Assembly: GCA_965660815.1 (NCBI GenBank)
Contig: CBFIBG010000017.1
Location: 35,107 to 99,106 of the forward strand
Length of the DNA stretch: 64,000 nucleotides
Reading direction: 5' to 3'
Source: Glaciecola sp965660815
GTDB lineage: Bacteria > Pseudomonadota > Gammaproteobacteria > Enterobacterales > Alteromonadaceae
In this document: piece after piece, positions 18,721 to 27,387 of the stretch
How positions within the stretch are numbered: position 1 is the stretch's first letter
Layout: each line of letters starts with the position of its first letter
Position numbers and translations under genes: made by a program
Notes under the pieces: model-generated
What the model was told of the DNA's origin: nothing
Database searches by the model: none
Seen by the model: only the letters and a program-made list of their open reading frames with translations

Positions 18721-20820
18721 ATGATTGCAAAACTTACCAACACTTGTGTCAGATATGAGTCTACTGACAACCTAAAAGCACTGTTCTTTCTCAAGCTTTT
18801 TAAGAGATTGGGAATATTTGTGCTTGTGTATTCTTTGAACATCTTTCATTCTTATTCAAACGAGCCGGTAAATGCGATTGGTAAATTGGAAGTGCCGAGA
18901 AGCTTAGAATTTGATCCGGCTATTTTTATTATGCCCGATTGGTCAAAAGAGCGGGCTATGTTTTTAAGAGCTGAGCGAATTTTGTGGCAAATGGACAACG
19001 AAGAACTCGCGTCAGTATTACAAGAATTAAATGGTTATCCATTGTCTCCTTACCTGATTAAAAGAAAGCTATCTCATGGAATGAGACTGTCTGACAAACC
19101 TTTAATCGAAGCTTTTCTACAACAATACGCACAGACCCCTTTTGCGGAGAAGCTTAGAACTGACTGGTTAGAGTATCTTGCTAAACGGAACAGGTCTCAA
19201 GACTTTGTTAAGTTCTACAGGCCTTCTCGAAATCCTAAACTAGCGTGCACATTTATTGAATATGAGATCAGTTTAGGTATCGTGCCTGAGAAGCTATTCG
19301 CCGACATTGAGCGTCTTTGGACAGTTGGTAAATCTCAACCTAAAGAATGCGATAAAATATTTAAAAAGTGGATGGATGCAGGACAACTGACTGACGAAAT
19401 TGTACTTGCAAGAATTGAAAAAGCGGCAGACGGGGGGAAGCATACGCTTATTCCTTACTTAAAAACACTGCTTTCAGAAGAGCACAAATATTTAGCGGAC
19501 TTATGGCACTCCACTCGACGTAACCCTTCTTTCGTGAAGAATATTGACCGGTTTACAGGGCAATTTCCAGCCATTGAAGCAAAGATAATGACTTACGGTT
19601 TATCGAGAGTTATTTGGCGTGATCAAGATTTAGCTTTAGAAGTGATGGGAAAAGTTGAGAAGACAATACCATTTACAGCACAACAAAAAGCAAAAATTTT
19701 TGGTAAATTCGGAATTAAATTAGCAATAGATAATCATAGTCGAGCTGAAACTTATTTGCTTGAGGCTTCTCGCTATGGTATCGACGAAGAAGTTACTAGG
19801 TGGCATTTAGCCTATCTGTTAAGAAATCAACAATGGGCAAAAATTGTTCTATTAGTTGAGAATTTAGAGCCTCAGTCGGTTTCAGGTAACGCATATCCCT
19901 ACTGGTTAGCGAGGGCCTATGAAAAACTGGGTAGAGCAGATGAGGCTGGAATATTATATAAACAGTTATCTGAGCAGCGCCATTACTATGGATTTTTAGC
20001 CAGTGCTAGACTCAATCAACCTTTTCATCTCGAAAACCATCCTTTGCAAGTAGACGTGAAGCTGCTGACTGATATTGTTGAGATGGAATCTAGTAAACGT
20101 GCATATGAACTAAAACAATTAGGTCGTTTTCACGAGGCTAGGCTTGAGTGGAGGTATACTCAGCGCCAGCTAGATGAAAAGGGAAAACTTGCGAGCAGTA
20201 TTGTCGCTAGCGAGTGGAATTGGCCAGATCAGGCCATTTTCACATTTACTCGTGAAGGTTACATGGATGACGTAAAACTGAGATTTCCGGTCGCTTATGA
20301 AGACATAATCACTCGGGAAGCACAACGCAATAAAATTGAACCGGAATTGGCGTTTGCCATAGTTAGACGAGAAAGTTCGTTTATGACGGACGCGGTATCA
20401 TCTGCTAATGCTCGAGGTTTGATGCAGGTCCTGCCCAGTACAGCTAAATACTTAGAACGAAGAAGAGTCAGTTCAAGGCAACTTTTAGACATCGAAATGA
20501 ATGCGAAAATTGGCAATAAATATTTAAGATATCTAATGGACAAAATGGATAATAATACCGTCTTAGCGACTGCATCATATAATGCTGGATGGAGCCGGGT
20601 TAAACAGTGGCTACCTGAAAATGAAGCTTTGGAAGCGGATATCTGGGTTGAGCTAATTCCATTTAGAGAGACTCGAAATTATGTCAAAGCAGTGATGGCT
20701 TACAAACAGATCTACCATGCAAAACTCGTAGATAAAATAGATCTTACTAGTCAGTTTGCATCAGCGCCTAGTACCGTTTTCAGTGAATTCATCGAAACAG
20801 ACATCCCAGTATCTCTATAG
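18721..20820 (+). CDS. slt: Soluble lytic murein transglycosylase
   Basis: A 699-residue periplasmic lytic transglycosylase of the Slt70 type, which cleaves peptidoglycan to 1,6-anhydro-muropeptides. The N-terminal two thirds (about 60-520) is the alpha-superhelical U/L region. The C-terminal SLT domain (about 530-670) has the catalytic Glu551 (VRRESSF), GLMQVLPSTA at 566-575, ATASYNAG at 616-623 and PFRETRNYV. A hydrophobic segment at about 20-46 is the likely signal peptide, preceded by an unusually long N-tail, so the true start may lie a little inside. No strong ribosome site precedes the first ATG. E. coli Slt is 645 residues. Confidence 0.92.
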   Translation: MIAKLTNTCVRYESTDNLKALFFLKLFKRLGIFVLVYSLNIFHSYSNEPVNAIGKLEVPRSLEFDPAIFIMPDWSKERAMFLRAERILWQMDNEELASVLQELNGYPLSPYLIKRKLSHGMRLSDKPLIEAFLQQYAQTPFAEKLRTDWLEYLAKRNRSQDFVKFYRPSRNPKLACTFIEYEISLGIVPEKLFADIERLWTVGKSQPKECDKIFKKWMDAGQLTDEIVLARIEKAADGGKHTLIPYLKTLLSEEHKYLADLWHSTRRNPSFVKNIDRFTGQFPAIEAKIMTYGLSRVIWRDQDLALEVMGKVEKTIPFTAQQKAKIFGKFGIKLAIDNHSRAETYLLEASRYGIDEEVTRWHLAYLLRNQQWAKIVLLVENLEPQSVSGNAYPYWLARAYEKLGRADEAGILYKQLSEQRHYYGFLASARLNQPFHLENHPLQVDVKLLTDIVEMESSKRAYELKQLGRFHEARLEWRYTQRQLDEKGKLASSIVASEWNWPDQAIFTFTREGYMDDVKLRFPVAYEDIITREAQRNKIEPELAFAIVRRESSFMTDAVSSANARGLMQVLPSTAKYLERRRVSSRQLLDIEMNAKIGNKYLRYLMDKMDNNTVLATASYNAGWSRVKQWLPENEALEADIWVELIPFRETRNYVKAVMAYKQIYHAKLVDKIDLTSQFASAPSTVFSEFIETDIPVSL

Positions 20821-21032
20821 CCTTGTGTAAGGCGTTGAAAATATTTCTGTTGAACGAATCTTTTATGTTATAACTATGGGCTTGTACCCATCAAATGGCA
20901 AAAACACGGCCGATGTTCACGCAAGTTTTACGTAACCTAATAACACAATAATAAAAATAAATTGAATCTTTGTATTGAGCAGCTTCGTAGCTCACGTTCA
21001 GAGAAAAAATATTCGACAAAAGAAGGGTTAAG

Positions 21033-22358
21033 ATGCAGACACAAGAAAAAATCAATGATTATTCAGAGCATATCCGCATACTACAATCGCGCATAATAGA
21101 AGCCTTAGAGCGTGAGAACCTCGACGGCTTAGTGATACATTCAGGTCAGGGAAAACGCCACTTTTTAGATGATACCCATTATCCTTTTAAAGTTAATCCT
21201 CATTTTAAGGCGTTCTTGCCCGTAGTGGATAATCCAAACTCTTGGATTATTGTGAATGGCAAAGACAAGCCTAAATTGATTTTTTATCAGCCAGATGACT
21301 TTTGGCACAAAGTACCTGAAACGCCAGATTCTTTTTGGGTTGACCACTTTGATATTCAAATTTTAAAACAGGCAAATAAAGTTGAGCAGCTTTTACCATA
21401 CGATAAAGCAAAATATGCATATGTAGGAGAATATATTGAGGTTGCAAAGGCTCTTGGCTTTGAATTGGTTAATCCAGATCGAGTAATGCATTTTCTGCAT
21501 TATCATAGAAATTATAAGACAGACTATGAACTAGAATGCATGCGTGAGGCTAACAAAATAGCGGTAAAGGCACACAAGGCTGCAAGCGCAGCGTTTTTTC
21601 AACACAGCAGCGAATTTGAAATTAATCAGGCATACCTTTTAGCGGCTAATCAAGGCGCAAATGACGTGCCGTACGACAATATTATTGCGCTTAATGAGCA
21701 TGCTTCGATATTGCACTATACCCTTCTTGATCAAACAAAACCCAAAACAAATCTTTCATTTTTGATTGATGCGGGGGCGAGCTATAACGGATATGCGTCT
21801 GACATCACTAGAGCCTATTCTAGCGAAAAAAATGAATATTATGAGCTTATTGAAAAAGTAAAAAATTTAACCCTTTTCTTGGTTGAATCCATCAAGCCAG
21901 GTAAGAGTTATGTTGAGGTTCATAAACACGCCTACTTAGGCGTAGCTCAAATTTTAGTGGATATGAATATTATTAATATGACGGCCGAACAAGCCGTCGA
22001 GACGGGCATTGTTAGTACCTTTTTCCCCCACGGTATAGGTCATCCTTTAGGGTTGCAGGTACACGACGTGGCAGGTCATGTGGCAGATGATAGAGGAACC
22101 CCAAGCCCGCCACCTGAAAATCATCCATTCTTAAGGTGTACTAGAATTATTGAACCTCGCCAAGTTTATACCATTGAGCCTGGCGTATACTTTATTGCTT
22201 CTCTGTTGCAAAAACTCCAAGGAAGTGAGCATTCAAAATACATTAACTGGAACGTGGTCGATATGTTCAGACCATTTGGGGGAGTCAGAATCGAAGATAA
22301 CGTTATAATTCATCGTGAACGAAATGAAAATATGACACGTGAAGCAGGTCTTGATTAA
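21033..22358 (+). CDS. pepQ: Xaa-Pro dipeptidase (prolidase)
   Basis: A 441-residue M24-family metallopeptidase that hydrolyses Xaa-Pro dipeptides in the cytoplasm; E. coli PepQ has 443. All five metal ligands are visible: Asp246, Asp257, His337, Glu382 and Glu421, in LIDAG, ASDITR, HGIGHPLG, IEPGVYF and GGVRIEDNV. The N-terminal half is the family's creatinase-like domain. Alteromonas homologues are known as organophosphorus acid anhydrolases with promiscuous prolidase activity. An S9 peptidase gene follows after 10 bases, suggesting a peptide-utilisation operon. Confidence 0.95.
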   Translation: MQTQEKINDYSEHIRILQSRIIEALERENLDGLVIHSGQGKRHFLDDTHYPFKVNPHFKAFLPVVDNPNSWIIVNGKDKPKLIFYQPDDFWHKVPETPDSFWVDHFDIQILKQANKVEQLLPYDKAKYAYVGEYIEVAKALGFELVNPDRVMHFLHYHRNYKTDYELECMREANKIAVKAHKAASAAFFQHSSEFEINQAYLLAANQGANDVPYDNIIALNEHASILHYTLLDQTKPKTNLSFLIDAGASYNGYASDITRAYSSEKNEYYELIEKVKNLTLFLVESIKPGKSYVEVHKHAYLGVAQILVDMNIINMTAEQAVETGIVSTFFPHGIGHPLGLQVHDVAGHVADDRGTPSPPPENHPFLRCTRIIEPRQVYTIEPGVYFIASLLQKLQGSEHSKYINWNVVDMFRPFGGVRIEDNVIIHRERNENMTREAGLD

Positions 22359-22368
22359 GGTGGAATTT

Positions 22369-24450
22369 ATGCATTCTTTAAAACAGATAGTAGTAAAACC
22401 ATCGCTTTTCATTAGCGTGGCTATGAGTCTACTTTTCTGCTCTTCACCATTGAGCGCTAGAGATACTGACCCTGCGAAAAAACTCACTTTATTTAGCCCA
22501 GACGATATATTTGAACTAGAGGTTGCCACTGATCCGCAAATGTCACCCGACGGAAAGCTTGTTGCTTATGTGAGGCGCTCCAACGATATTATGAGTGACT
22601 CTACCCGCTCGAGTATTTGGGTAGCGGATCCTAAAGGCAAATCCCACCGACCACTGCTATCTTCAAATCATAACTATTATGCGCCGCGATTTTCTCCTGA
22701 TGGTACTCGAATTGCGTATATTTCAAACAAAGATTCTGGTCATTCTGGGGCGCCGCAGATTTACGTTCGCTGGTTAGACACAGGACAAACTGCGCTCATT
22801 ACTAATCTTGCTTCGTCGCCCAGCTCACTCATATGGTCTGCTGATGGACAACATCTAGCCTTTACAATGAGCGTAAAAAGCAGCGAGAAACCCTTTACAG
22901 TAGATATGCCTGAAAAGCCAAAAGGAGCAAAATGGGCAGACGGTTTTGAATACGTTACTAAGGCGAGGTATCAAGCGGATGGTAGGGGGATATTAGAGCC
23001 CGCTTACACACATATTTTTATAGTACCCTCCGATGGAGGGACTGCACGACAATTGTCATCGGGTAACTATCATCACAGAGGTCAATTGAGTTTTGCACCC
23101 GACAGCCAGCTCATTTATTTTTCATCTAATCGCTCTGAAAATTATGAATATGAGCCTGGTGAGAGTGATATTTTTTCAATAGACATGCGGGGTAAGATTA
23201 CTCAAATTACAGATGCTCCTGGAATGGAAAGCGACCCTGTTGTATCACCTAATGGCAAACTAATTGCCTACTCAAAAAGAGATAATAAAAAGTTAGCTTA
23301 TCGAAACCGATACTTGCACGTGATAGATGCGGACGGCAGCAACGATCGAAACATCACTAAAGATATTGATAATTCAGTGTCTAACTTTCACTGGAAAAAT
23401 AATAGAGGCCTATATTTACAGCAGACTGTCAGGGGCGTTACTCAGGTTGACTTTGTTAGCCTCAAAGGAAATGTTCAGTCTGTGGTAACAGGTTTAGGCG
23501 GGCTGTCTTTAGGCAGGCCATATACTAGTGGCGACTTCTCCTATTCTAATGGAGTCGTGGCTTTTACTAAAGGAGCAACAGACAGGCCTGCTGATATTTA
23601 TGCGTTGAAAGATGGCAAAGAGTATCGAGTCACATCATTGAATGAAGATATTTTCGCTCACAAAACCTTTGGAAAAGTAGAAGAATTTACTTATAACTCC
23701 TCAATTGACCAAGAGGAAATCCATGGCTGGTATATTTTGCCACCTAATTATGACTCCAGCAAAAAATATCCACTAATTCTTGAGATTCATGGAGGACCGC
23801 ATTTGGCCTATGGTCCGGTGTTTACAGCCGAATTACAAAGAATGGCCGCCGAAGGTTATATTGTTTTTTACAACAATCATCGAGGCAGCACTGGCTATGG
23901 AGAGCGGTTTGCGTTGCTACTGCAAAATAAATACTCTTCTAAATACGACTTTGCCGATCATATGTCTGGGGTCGATGCTTTAATTCAAAGAGGCTTGGTG
24001 GATGAAGACCAATTGTTTATAACGGGCGGTTCGGCTGGTGGCATTGCAACGGCTTATGCAATAGGCCTTACTGACAGATTTAAAGCAGCTGTCGTCGCCA
24101 AACCGGTGATTAACTGGGTGAGTAAAGTATTAACCGCGGACAGTTATCTGTATCAAATACCATTTCAATTCCCTGGATTACCATGGGATCATTTAGAGCA
24201 TTACTGGAAACGTAGTCCTTTATCGTTAGTGGGCAACGTCACCACTCCGACAATGTTATTAACAGGCGTAAATGATAGACGCACTCCAATGTCAGAAACA
24301 GAACAGTTTTATCAGGCCTTGAAGTTGCAAAAAGTCGACACTGTTATGGTTCGTGTGCCTGGCGCTTCACACGGGATTGCGGTAAGACCCTCTCATTTGG
24401 TCGGAAAAATAGAAAATATTCTAGCTTGGTTTGAAAAATATAAAGAATAA
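22369..24450 (+). CDS. Exported S9-family serine peptidase (acylaminoacyl/dipeptidyl peptidase type)
   Basis: Prolyl-oligopeptidase family enzyme, 693 residues from the ATG at 22369. That start is preferred over an upstream GTG (22339, inside pepQ) because AAGGTGG lies 5 bases before it and the protein then begins with a proper signal peptide (to about residue 31, SPLSA). The N-terminal half is a beta-propeller with WD40-like (PD40) repeats such as PRFSPDGTRIAYIS and LSFAPDSQLIYFSS. The C-terminal alpha/beta-hydrolase domain has Ser555 in GGSAGG, Asp636 in NDRRTP and His668 in ASHGIA. It probably trims peptides in the periplasm and works downstream of pepQ-type uptake. Confidence 0.92.
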   Translation: MHSLKQIVVKPSLFISVAMSLLFCSSPLSARDTDPAKKLTLFSPDDIFELEVATDPQMSPDGKLVAYVRRSNDIMSDSTRSSIWVADPKGKSHRPLLSSNHNYYAPRFSPDGTRIAYISNKDSGHSGAPQIYVRWLDTGQTALITNLASSPSSLIWSADGQHLAFTMSVKSSEKPFTVDMPEKPKGAKWADGFEYVTKARYQADGRGILEPAYTHIFIVPSDGGTARQLSSGNYHHRGQLSFAPDSQLIYFSSNRSENYEYEPGESDIFSIDMRGKITQITDAPGMESDPVVSPNGKLIAYSKRDNKKLAYRNRYLHVIDADGSNDRNITKDIDNSVSNFHWKNNRGLYLQQTVRGVTQVDFVSLKGNVQSVVTGLGGLSLGRPYTSGDFSYSNGVVAFTKGATDRPADIYALKDGKEYRVTSLNEDIFAHKTFGKVEEFTYNSSIDQEEIHGWYILPPNYDSSKKYPLILEIHGGPHLAYGPVFTAELQRMAAEGYIVFYNNHRGSTGYGERFALLLQNKYSSKYDFADHMSGVDALIQRGLVDEDQLFITGGSAGGIATAYAIGLTDRFKAAVVAKPVINWVSKVLTADSYLYQIPFQFPGLPWDHLEHYWKRSPLSLVGNVTTPTMLLTGVNDRRTPMSETEQFYQALKLQKVDTVMVRVPGASHGIAVRPSHLVGKIENILAWFEKYKE

Positions 24451-24514
24451 CTTGGCGGTTGCATAGGTAGGGTACTTATTGTTTTACGTAATGACCTGTG
24501 TGGACCTGATAAGG

Positions 24515-24553
24515 ATGAGGCGCTATTTGCAATTCGTGTAAGTAGCGCCTCAT
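24515..24553. terminator. Stem-loop between convergent genes
   Basis: atgaggcgcta (24515-24525) and its exact complement (24543-24553) form an 11-bp stem with a 17-base loop between the convergent S9 peptidase and DUF3718 genes. A bidirectional terminator is likely, though a T-run is lacking. Confidence 0.6.
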
Positions 24554-24559
24554 TAATTG

Positions 24560-24928
24560 TTATGACTCGTCTGTTTGTGATTTTTCAATACGTCTTGCGA
24601 TGTCATGTATGGTTATATTATTGTCTGCATGTTTCGATAATTTACTAGCTAATTCGTAATTTCCAGCTTCAAGCGCAAATTCAACTATGGGTGTGTCATT
24701 GCATGTTAAGTTGTTTGCTATGAGGTCGTATTTCTTACTGAGTTTTTGATTGGAAAACGAGGCTTCCAGTTTTGCGTCCATCTTTTGCTTGTTGCCGGTT
24801 GCGGCTGCAACACAGATCTCACTTTCTACGCTGTCATCACTAGCAAAATATTTAGTGTTGGCGCTTGCCAATCCTGCAAGGCTCAACATAGCTACTGCAC
24901 TGATAATTTTTAAATGGTTCGATTTCAT
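24560..24928 (-). CDS. Exported DUF3718-like protein
   Basis: A 122-residue protein with a clear signal peptide (MKSNHLKIISAVAMLSLAG...ASA, cut near residue 23) and a small domain with two cysteines (ICVAAATGN and LTCNDTP) that I take to be DUF3718, a family found in Alteromonadales and Vibrionales. The ribosome site GGAGC precedes the ATG. The function is unknown; a periplasmic location is expected. Confidence 0.7.
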   Translation of the reverse strand: MKSNHLKIISAVAMLSLAGLASANTKYFASDDSVESEICVAAATGNKQKMDAKLEASFSNQKLSKKYDLIANNLTCNDTPIVEFALEAGNYELASKLSKHADNNITIHDIARRIEKSQTDES

Positions 24929-25258
24929 AATTAGCTCCGGGATTTAGGTTTTGCGTTAAGTCGCACATTTATAGTCGCATTTAAATATCAATAGTTTATG
25001 TGGAAATTGGCGGAGAATGTAAACAGTTGTGAATGCGATGTTGAATGAAAAGTTGACAAATATATACATATTTCATGTGTTTAAGTTAATTTGAATAAAT
25101 TATAAACAAAATACATTTTTACATCTAAGTGAGATAATTAGAAAATTTAAGGCTATTTGCATGCTCGGGTTGGAAATTGAGATTGTTATTAGATAGAAAT
25201 TCGTCTATTTTGTGCAAAAGTTGGTCGACTAAGAGAGTCAAAGAACGCCTTTTAAATG
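24929..25258. other. 330-base intergenic stretch
   Basis: AT-rich sequence between the DUF3718 gene and the broken integrase. It contains the DUF3718 promoter region on its left side. No continuation of the integrase C-terminus could be read in it. Confidence 0.45.
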
Positions 25259-25876
25259 CTAACTCTGTGCAGTGAGAAGACGCTCGTTTTTTAAATCGAG
25301 CTTCAAGTACTCATCTACTTGAAAAATTTGATTTCGAAGGATGGGGATTAGCTCAACAGCTAATGTTACTACTCTATGCTTGTTTCCCTTACCATTCCAT
25401 ATACGGATGCACTTGTAGTCAAAATCGATATCTTGTACACGAAGTTGAACGGCTTCCATTACTCGCAAACCACTCCCATACATCAATCCCGCAATTAGGT
25501 AATATTGTTTATTTAGATACGACATTAGCGACTTTACTTCTTCCGGAGTCATCACAATAGGCAGTTTAGGTTGCCGCTTGCTGCGCACAAATAGCAAATC
25601 AGGCGATAATTCATTACCAATGATTTACTTATATAGAAATGATAGTGAGTTTAATGCCGTTGCTTGCGTCCTAGGTGACACATTTCCCTTCAATACGAGA
25701 CTATCTAAATATTCAACAACCTCATTATCTCCCATTGAAGCAGGATGGCGTTTACCGTGAAAGTGAATAAATGATGCTATCCATTTCAGATATGTATCAA
25801 TTGTTCTCAAAGAATATTGACGACTTAACATGAAATCGGCAATGTTGTTTAAAAATGGTGAGCGAGTTTTCATCAT
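25259..25876 (-). pseudogene. Integron integrase (IntI) pseudogene
   Basis: A tyrosine-recombinase gene of the integron-integrase type. The N-terminal SAM-like domain (RQYSLRTIDTYLKWIASFIHF, HGKRHPASMG) reads from 25876 to a TAA at 25625-25627. The same frame then continues (IIGNELSPDLLFVRSKRQPK) into the catalytic domain with the first active-site arginine in YGSGLRVMEAVQLRVQD. The frame ends at 25259 after about 205 codons, where intact IntI proteins have about 320, so the second arginine, the His-Arg boxes and the catalytic Tyr are gone. Translation would start at ATG 25876 (or 25873) after AAGGAT. It is dead through a nonsense codon plus C-terminal truncation, and lies divergent to its cassettes, as in normal integrons. 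Confidence 0.85.
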
Positions 25877-25891
25877 TCATCCTTGAATTTT

Positions 25892-25911
25892 TACTGTTTA
25901 TATGTACAGTA
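25892..25911 (-). promoter_or_regulatory. LexA (SOS) box in the integrase promoter
   Basis: TACTGTTTATATGTACAGTA fits the gammaproteobacterial LexA consensus CTG-N10-CAG with full TACTGT...ACAGTA arms. On the minus strand a promoter reads TTGAAT (25935-25930), 16 bases, TATACT (25913-25908), so the box overlaps the -10. SOS control of intI genes is established for integrons. Confidence 0.85.
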
Positions 25912-25940
25912 TAATCAAAGTTCTCCCATATTCAAGCAAA

Positions 25941-25955
25941 TGACCCAATCGGTCA
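25941..25955 (+). repeat. Copy 1 of palindromic repeat TGACCCAATCGGTCA
   Basis: TGACC-N5-GGTCA inverted repeat; a second copy of its last 14 bases lies 130 bp further on at 26071. Both flank the attI-like zone and may be integrase-binding direct repeats or an operator pair. Confidence 0.8.
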
Positions 25956-26070
25956 TTTATCACCTACGACCACTTAAACAATTCACAAATAAAAAGATAA
26001 CTAGCAATGAGTTAGGTAATCTGATAAAAATAGACATACGATAAAAATGAGACGAACACTGGTAGAAAAA

Positions 26071-26085
26071 CGACCCAATCGGTCA
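26071..26085 (+). repeat. Copy 2 of palindromic repeat (CGACCCAATCGGTCA)
   Basis: Same 14 bases as at 25942-25955, ending 10 bases before the GTTAT recombination-core candidate at 26096. The spacing is close to that of direct-repeat elements upstream of attI cores. Confidence 0.8.
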
Positions 26086-26102
26086 CTATTAAATTGTTAT
26101 CT
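26086..26102 (+). other. attI-like recombination core
   Basis: GTTATCT at 26096-26102 shares GTTAT with the right ends of the two attC-like sites (GTTATGT at 26671 and GTTATAT at 27360). It lies between the integrase start and the first cassette gene, where attI is expected. It does not meet the GTTRRRY consensus fully. Confidence 0.5.
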
Positions 26103-26142
26103 TCTAGTTGGCATCTTCGCCCACATCAGTTAATCTTCTATA

Positions 26143-26379
26143 ATGCCAGCAATATTAAGATTAGGGCCATATCGTTTCTTCTTTTTTAGTAATGAAAACG
26201 GTGAGCCTGCCCATATACACATTCAGAGAGAGCGAATGCTTGCAAAATTTTGGTTGCAACCAGTTGCGCTTGCGAGTTCCACTAGATTTCCTCCAAAAGA
26301 ATTGAGGAAACTTGAACAACTTGTGCATGAGAATAGAACTTTTTTACTGGAGTCTTGGAATGAATACTTTGGCAGTTGA
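26143..26379 (+). CDS. DUF4160 protein (integron cassette)
   Basis: A 78-residue protein of the DUF4160 family, recognised from the opening MPAILRLGPYRFFFFSNENG followed by EPAHIHIQRERMLAKFW and the C-terminal helical LRKLEQLVHENR. There is no strong ribosome site, which is common in the first gene of a cassette. The stop overlaps the start of a DUF2442 gene by 20 bases. DUF4160/DUF2442 pairs recur in bacteria and are suspected, not proven, toxin-antitoxin-like modules. Confidence 0.75.
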   Translation: MPAILRLGPYRFFFFSNENGEPAHIHIQRERMLAKFWLQPVALASSTRFPPKELRKLEQLVHENRTFLLESWNEYFGS

Positions 26380-26614
26380 ACATCATCCATTAGCAGAGTC
26401 GGTAAAATGTGACTCTGATTCATTGACCGTTTCGCTTTTAGATGGACGGACAATTTCGGTTCCAATTACTTGGTTTCCGAGATTATCAAGCGCAACAAAG
26501 GAACAGCTAGATGATTGGGAGCTATTAGGTGATGGTGAAGGTATTTATTGGCCTCGACTTGATGAAGACTTAAGCGTAAAAGGCCTATTGATTGGCGCTC
26601 GAGGAAGAAGATAA
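26360..26614 (+). CDS. DUF2442 protein (integron cassette)
   Basis: An 84-residue DUF2442 protein: DSLTVSLLDGRTISVPITWFPRL is the family core, followed by WELLGDGEGIYWPRLDEDLSVKGLL. The ATG at 26360 is chosen because GGAG lies 7 bases upstream; longer readings begin inside the DUF4160 gene with no signal. The stop codon sits within the left arm of the attC-like site at 26611, the usual tight packing of a cassette. Partner of the upstream DUF4160 gene. Confidence 0.8.
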   Translation: MNTLAVEHHPLAESVKCDSDSLTVSLLDGRTISVPITWFPRLSSATKEQLDDWELLGDGEGIYWPRLDEDLSVKGLLIGARGRR

Positions 26615-26677
26615 CAAGATGCTTATAGGGACAAGACTCCACTACATTCCGTCTAGCCCAATAGCAAAGCGTTATGT
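26611..26677 (+). other. attC-like recombination site 1
   Basis: ATAACAAGATGCTTATAGGG at the left pairs imperfectly with AGCCCAATAGCAAAGCGTTAT at the right (ataac/gttat ends, then tgct/agca, aggg/ccc(a), agac/gtct), giving the folded-hairpin shape of an attC about 67 bases long. The right core is GTTATGT. It ends the DUF4160/DUF2442 cassette and begins the ParDE cassette. Confidence 0.72.
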
Positions 26678-26974
26678 GCCCTCTAGCTTGGATTTGACAT
26701 CCATCCGTTTGTGCAAGATCCGGACTATTTGAATCTCAGTATTTGAAATCAGCCGGTAAAAAACTATGTGACTGATGCAAGGGAATTTTCTGTATCCAGC
26801 TTTAATAAAATCACATTTTTGTCCTGTGTCAGGAGTATTAGCTAGCATGCGAAACGTATCATCAAATTGTTTGATGTAGACAAGCCGTTGTCTACGACCC
26901 CATTTTCGTTGTGTATATGCTGCAATCGATTTTAAATCTGCCTTAGCTTTATGAGTTAGACAGAACCTACCCAT
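26672..26974 (-). CDS. parE: ParE/RelE-type toxin (integron cassette)
   Basis: A 100-residue ParE-superfamily toxin: LTHKAKADLKSIAAYTQRKW at the N-terminus, the central FDDTFRMLANTPDTGQKCD and the C-terminal IVFYRL...IQIVRILHKRMD are typical. ParE toxins block DNA gyrase. The start overlaps the stop of parD by one base. It is reversed relative to the cassette direction, as is usual for toxin-antitoxin cassettes that carry their own promoter, and its stop codon lies in the attC core. Confidence 0.88.
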   Translation of the reverse strand: MGRFCLTHKAKADLKSIAAYTQRKWGRRQRLVYIKQFDDTFRMLANTPDTGQKCDFIKAGYRKFPCISHIVFYRLISNTEIQIVRILHKRMDVKSKLEGT

Positions 26975-27213
26975 TACCCAAGTTCATCATCTAGTTCTTG
27001 CATTAGACTTTCATAGCTATACTCAGCAGCCCCGCTATCCTCTCCTTCTTTTAGTAAATGTTTTAATGTTGCAATTTTCTGCTCATTATCTTCAAGGAGT
27101 CTTAAACCAGCTCGCACCACCTCACTGGCAGATGAGTATCTACCTTGATTTATTTGCTGCGCAATGAAGTCGTCAAAGTGCTCGCCTAGAGAAATGCTCG
27201 TATTTTTAGGCAT
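26974..27213 (-). CDS. parD: ParD-type antitoxin (integron cassette)
   Basis: A 79-residue ribbon-helix-helix antitoxin. MPKNTSISLGEHFDDFIAQQ starts the DNA-binding fold, RYSSASEVVRAGLRLLED completes it, and the acidic C-terminal tail should wrap ParE. The ATG at 27213 is chosen because the family begins there; the 20 extra upstream codons carry the promoter/operator sequence. Translationally coupled to parE. It probably represses its own promoter through the ATACC-N7-GGTAT palindrome just upstream. Confidence 0.87.
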   Translation of the reverse strand: MPKNTSISLGEHFDDFIAQQINQGRYSSASEVVRAGLRLLEDNEQKIATLKHLLKEGEDSGAAEYSYESLMQELDDELG

Positions 27214-27234
27214 TTTTGTAACCCTATGTACCAA

Positions 27235-27254
27235 ATTATACCTAATAATGGTAT
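27235..27254 (-). promoter_or_regulatory. Putative parDE promoter/operator
   Basis: On the minus strand a perfect TATAAT (27240-27235) lies 22 bases before the parD ATG and overlaps the palindrome ATACC-N7-GGTAT (27238-27254), a plausible ParD-binding site. No good -35 at standard spacing was found. Confidence 0.5.
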
Positions 27255-27261
27255 GAACCAC

Positions 27262-27366
27262 ATAACAAGTCAATCAATAGAGATTATCAGTGCATGTCAT
27301 GTCACTTGCATTCGCAACCGCAACCGTCACGCCATAACCTGCTAACTCATTATTGAAGCGTTATAT
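27262..27366 (+). other. attC-like recombination site 2
   Basis: Begins with ATAACAAG, the same eight bases as site 1, and ends AGCGTTATAT. The left arm (ataacaagtcaatcaatagag) and the complement of the right arm (ataacgcttcaataatgag) align with few changes, giving an imperfect palindrome of about 105 bases. It closes the ParDE cassette. Confidence 0.7.
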
Positions 27367-27387
27367 GAACTCACTAAGAAAAGTTTT

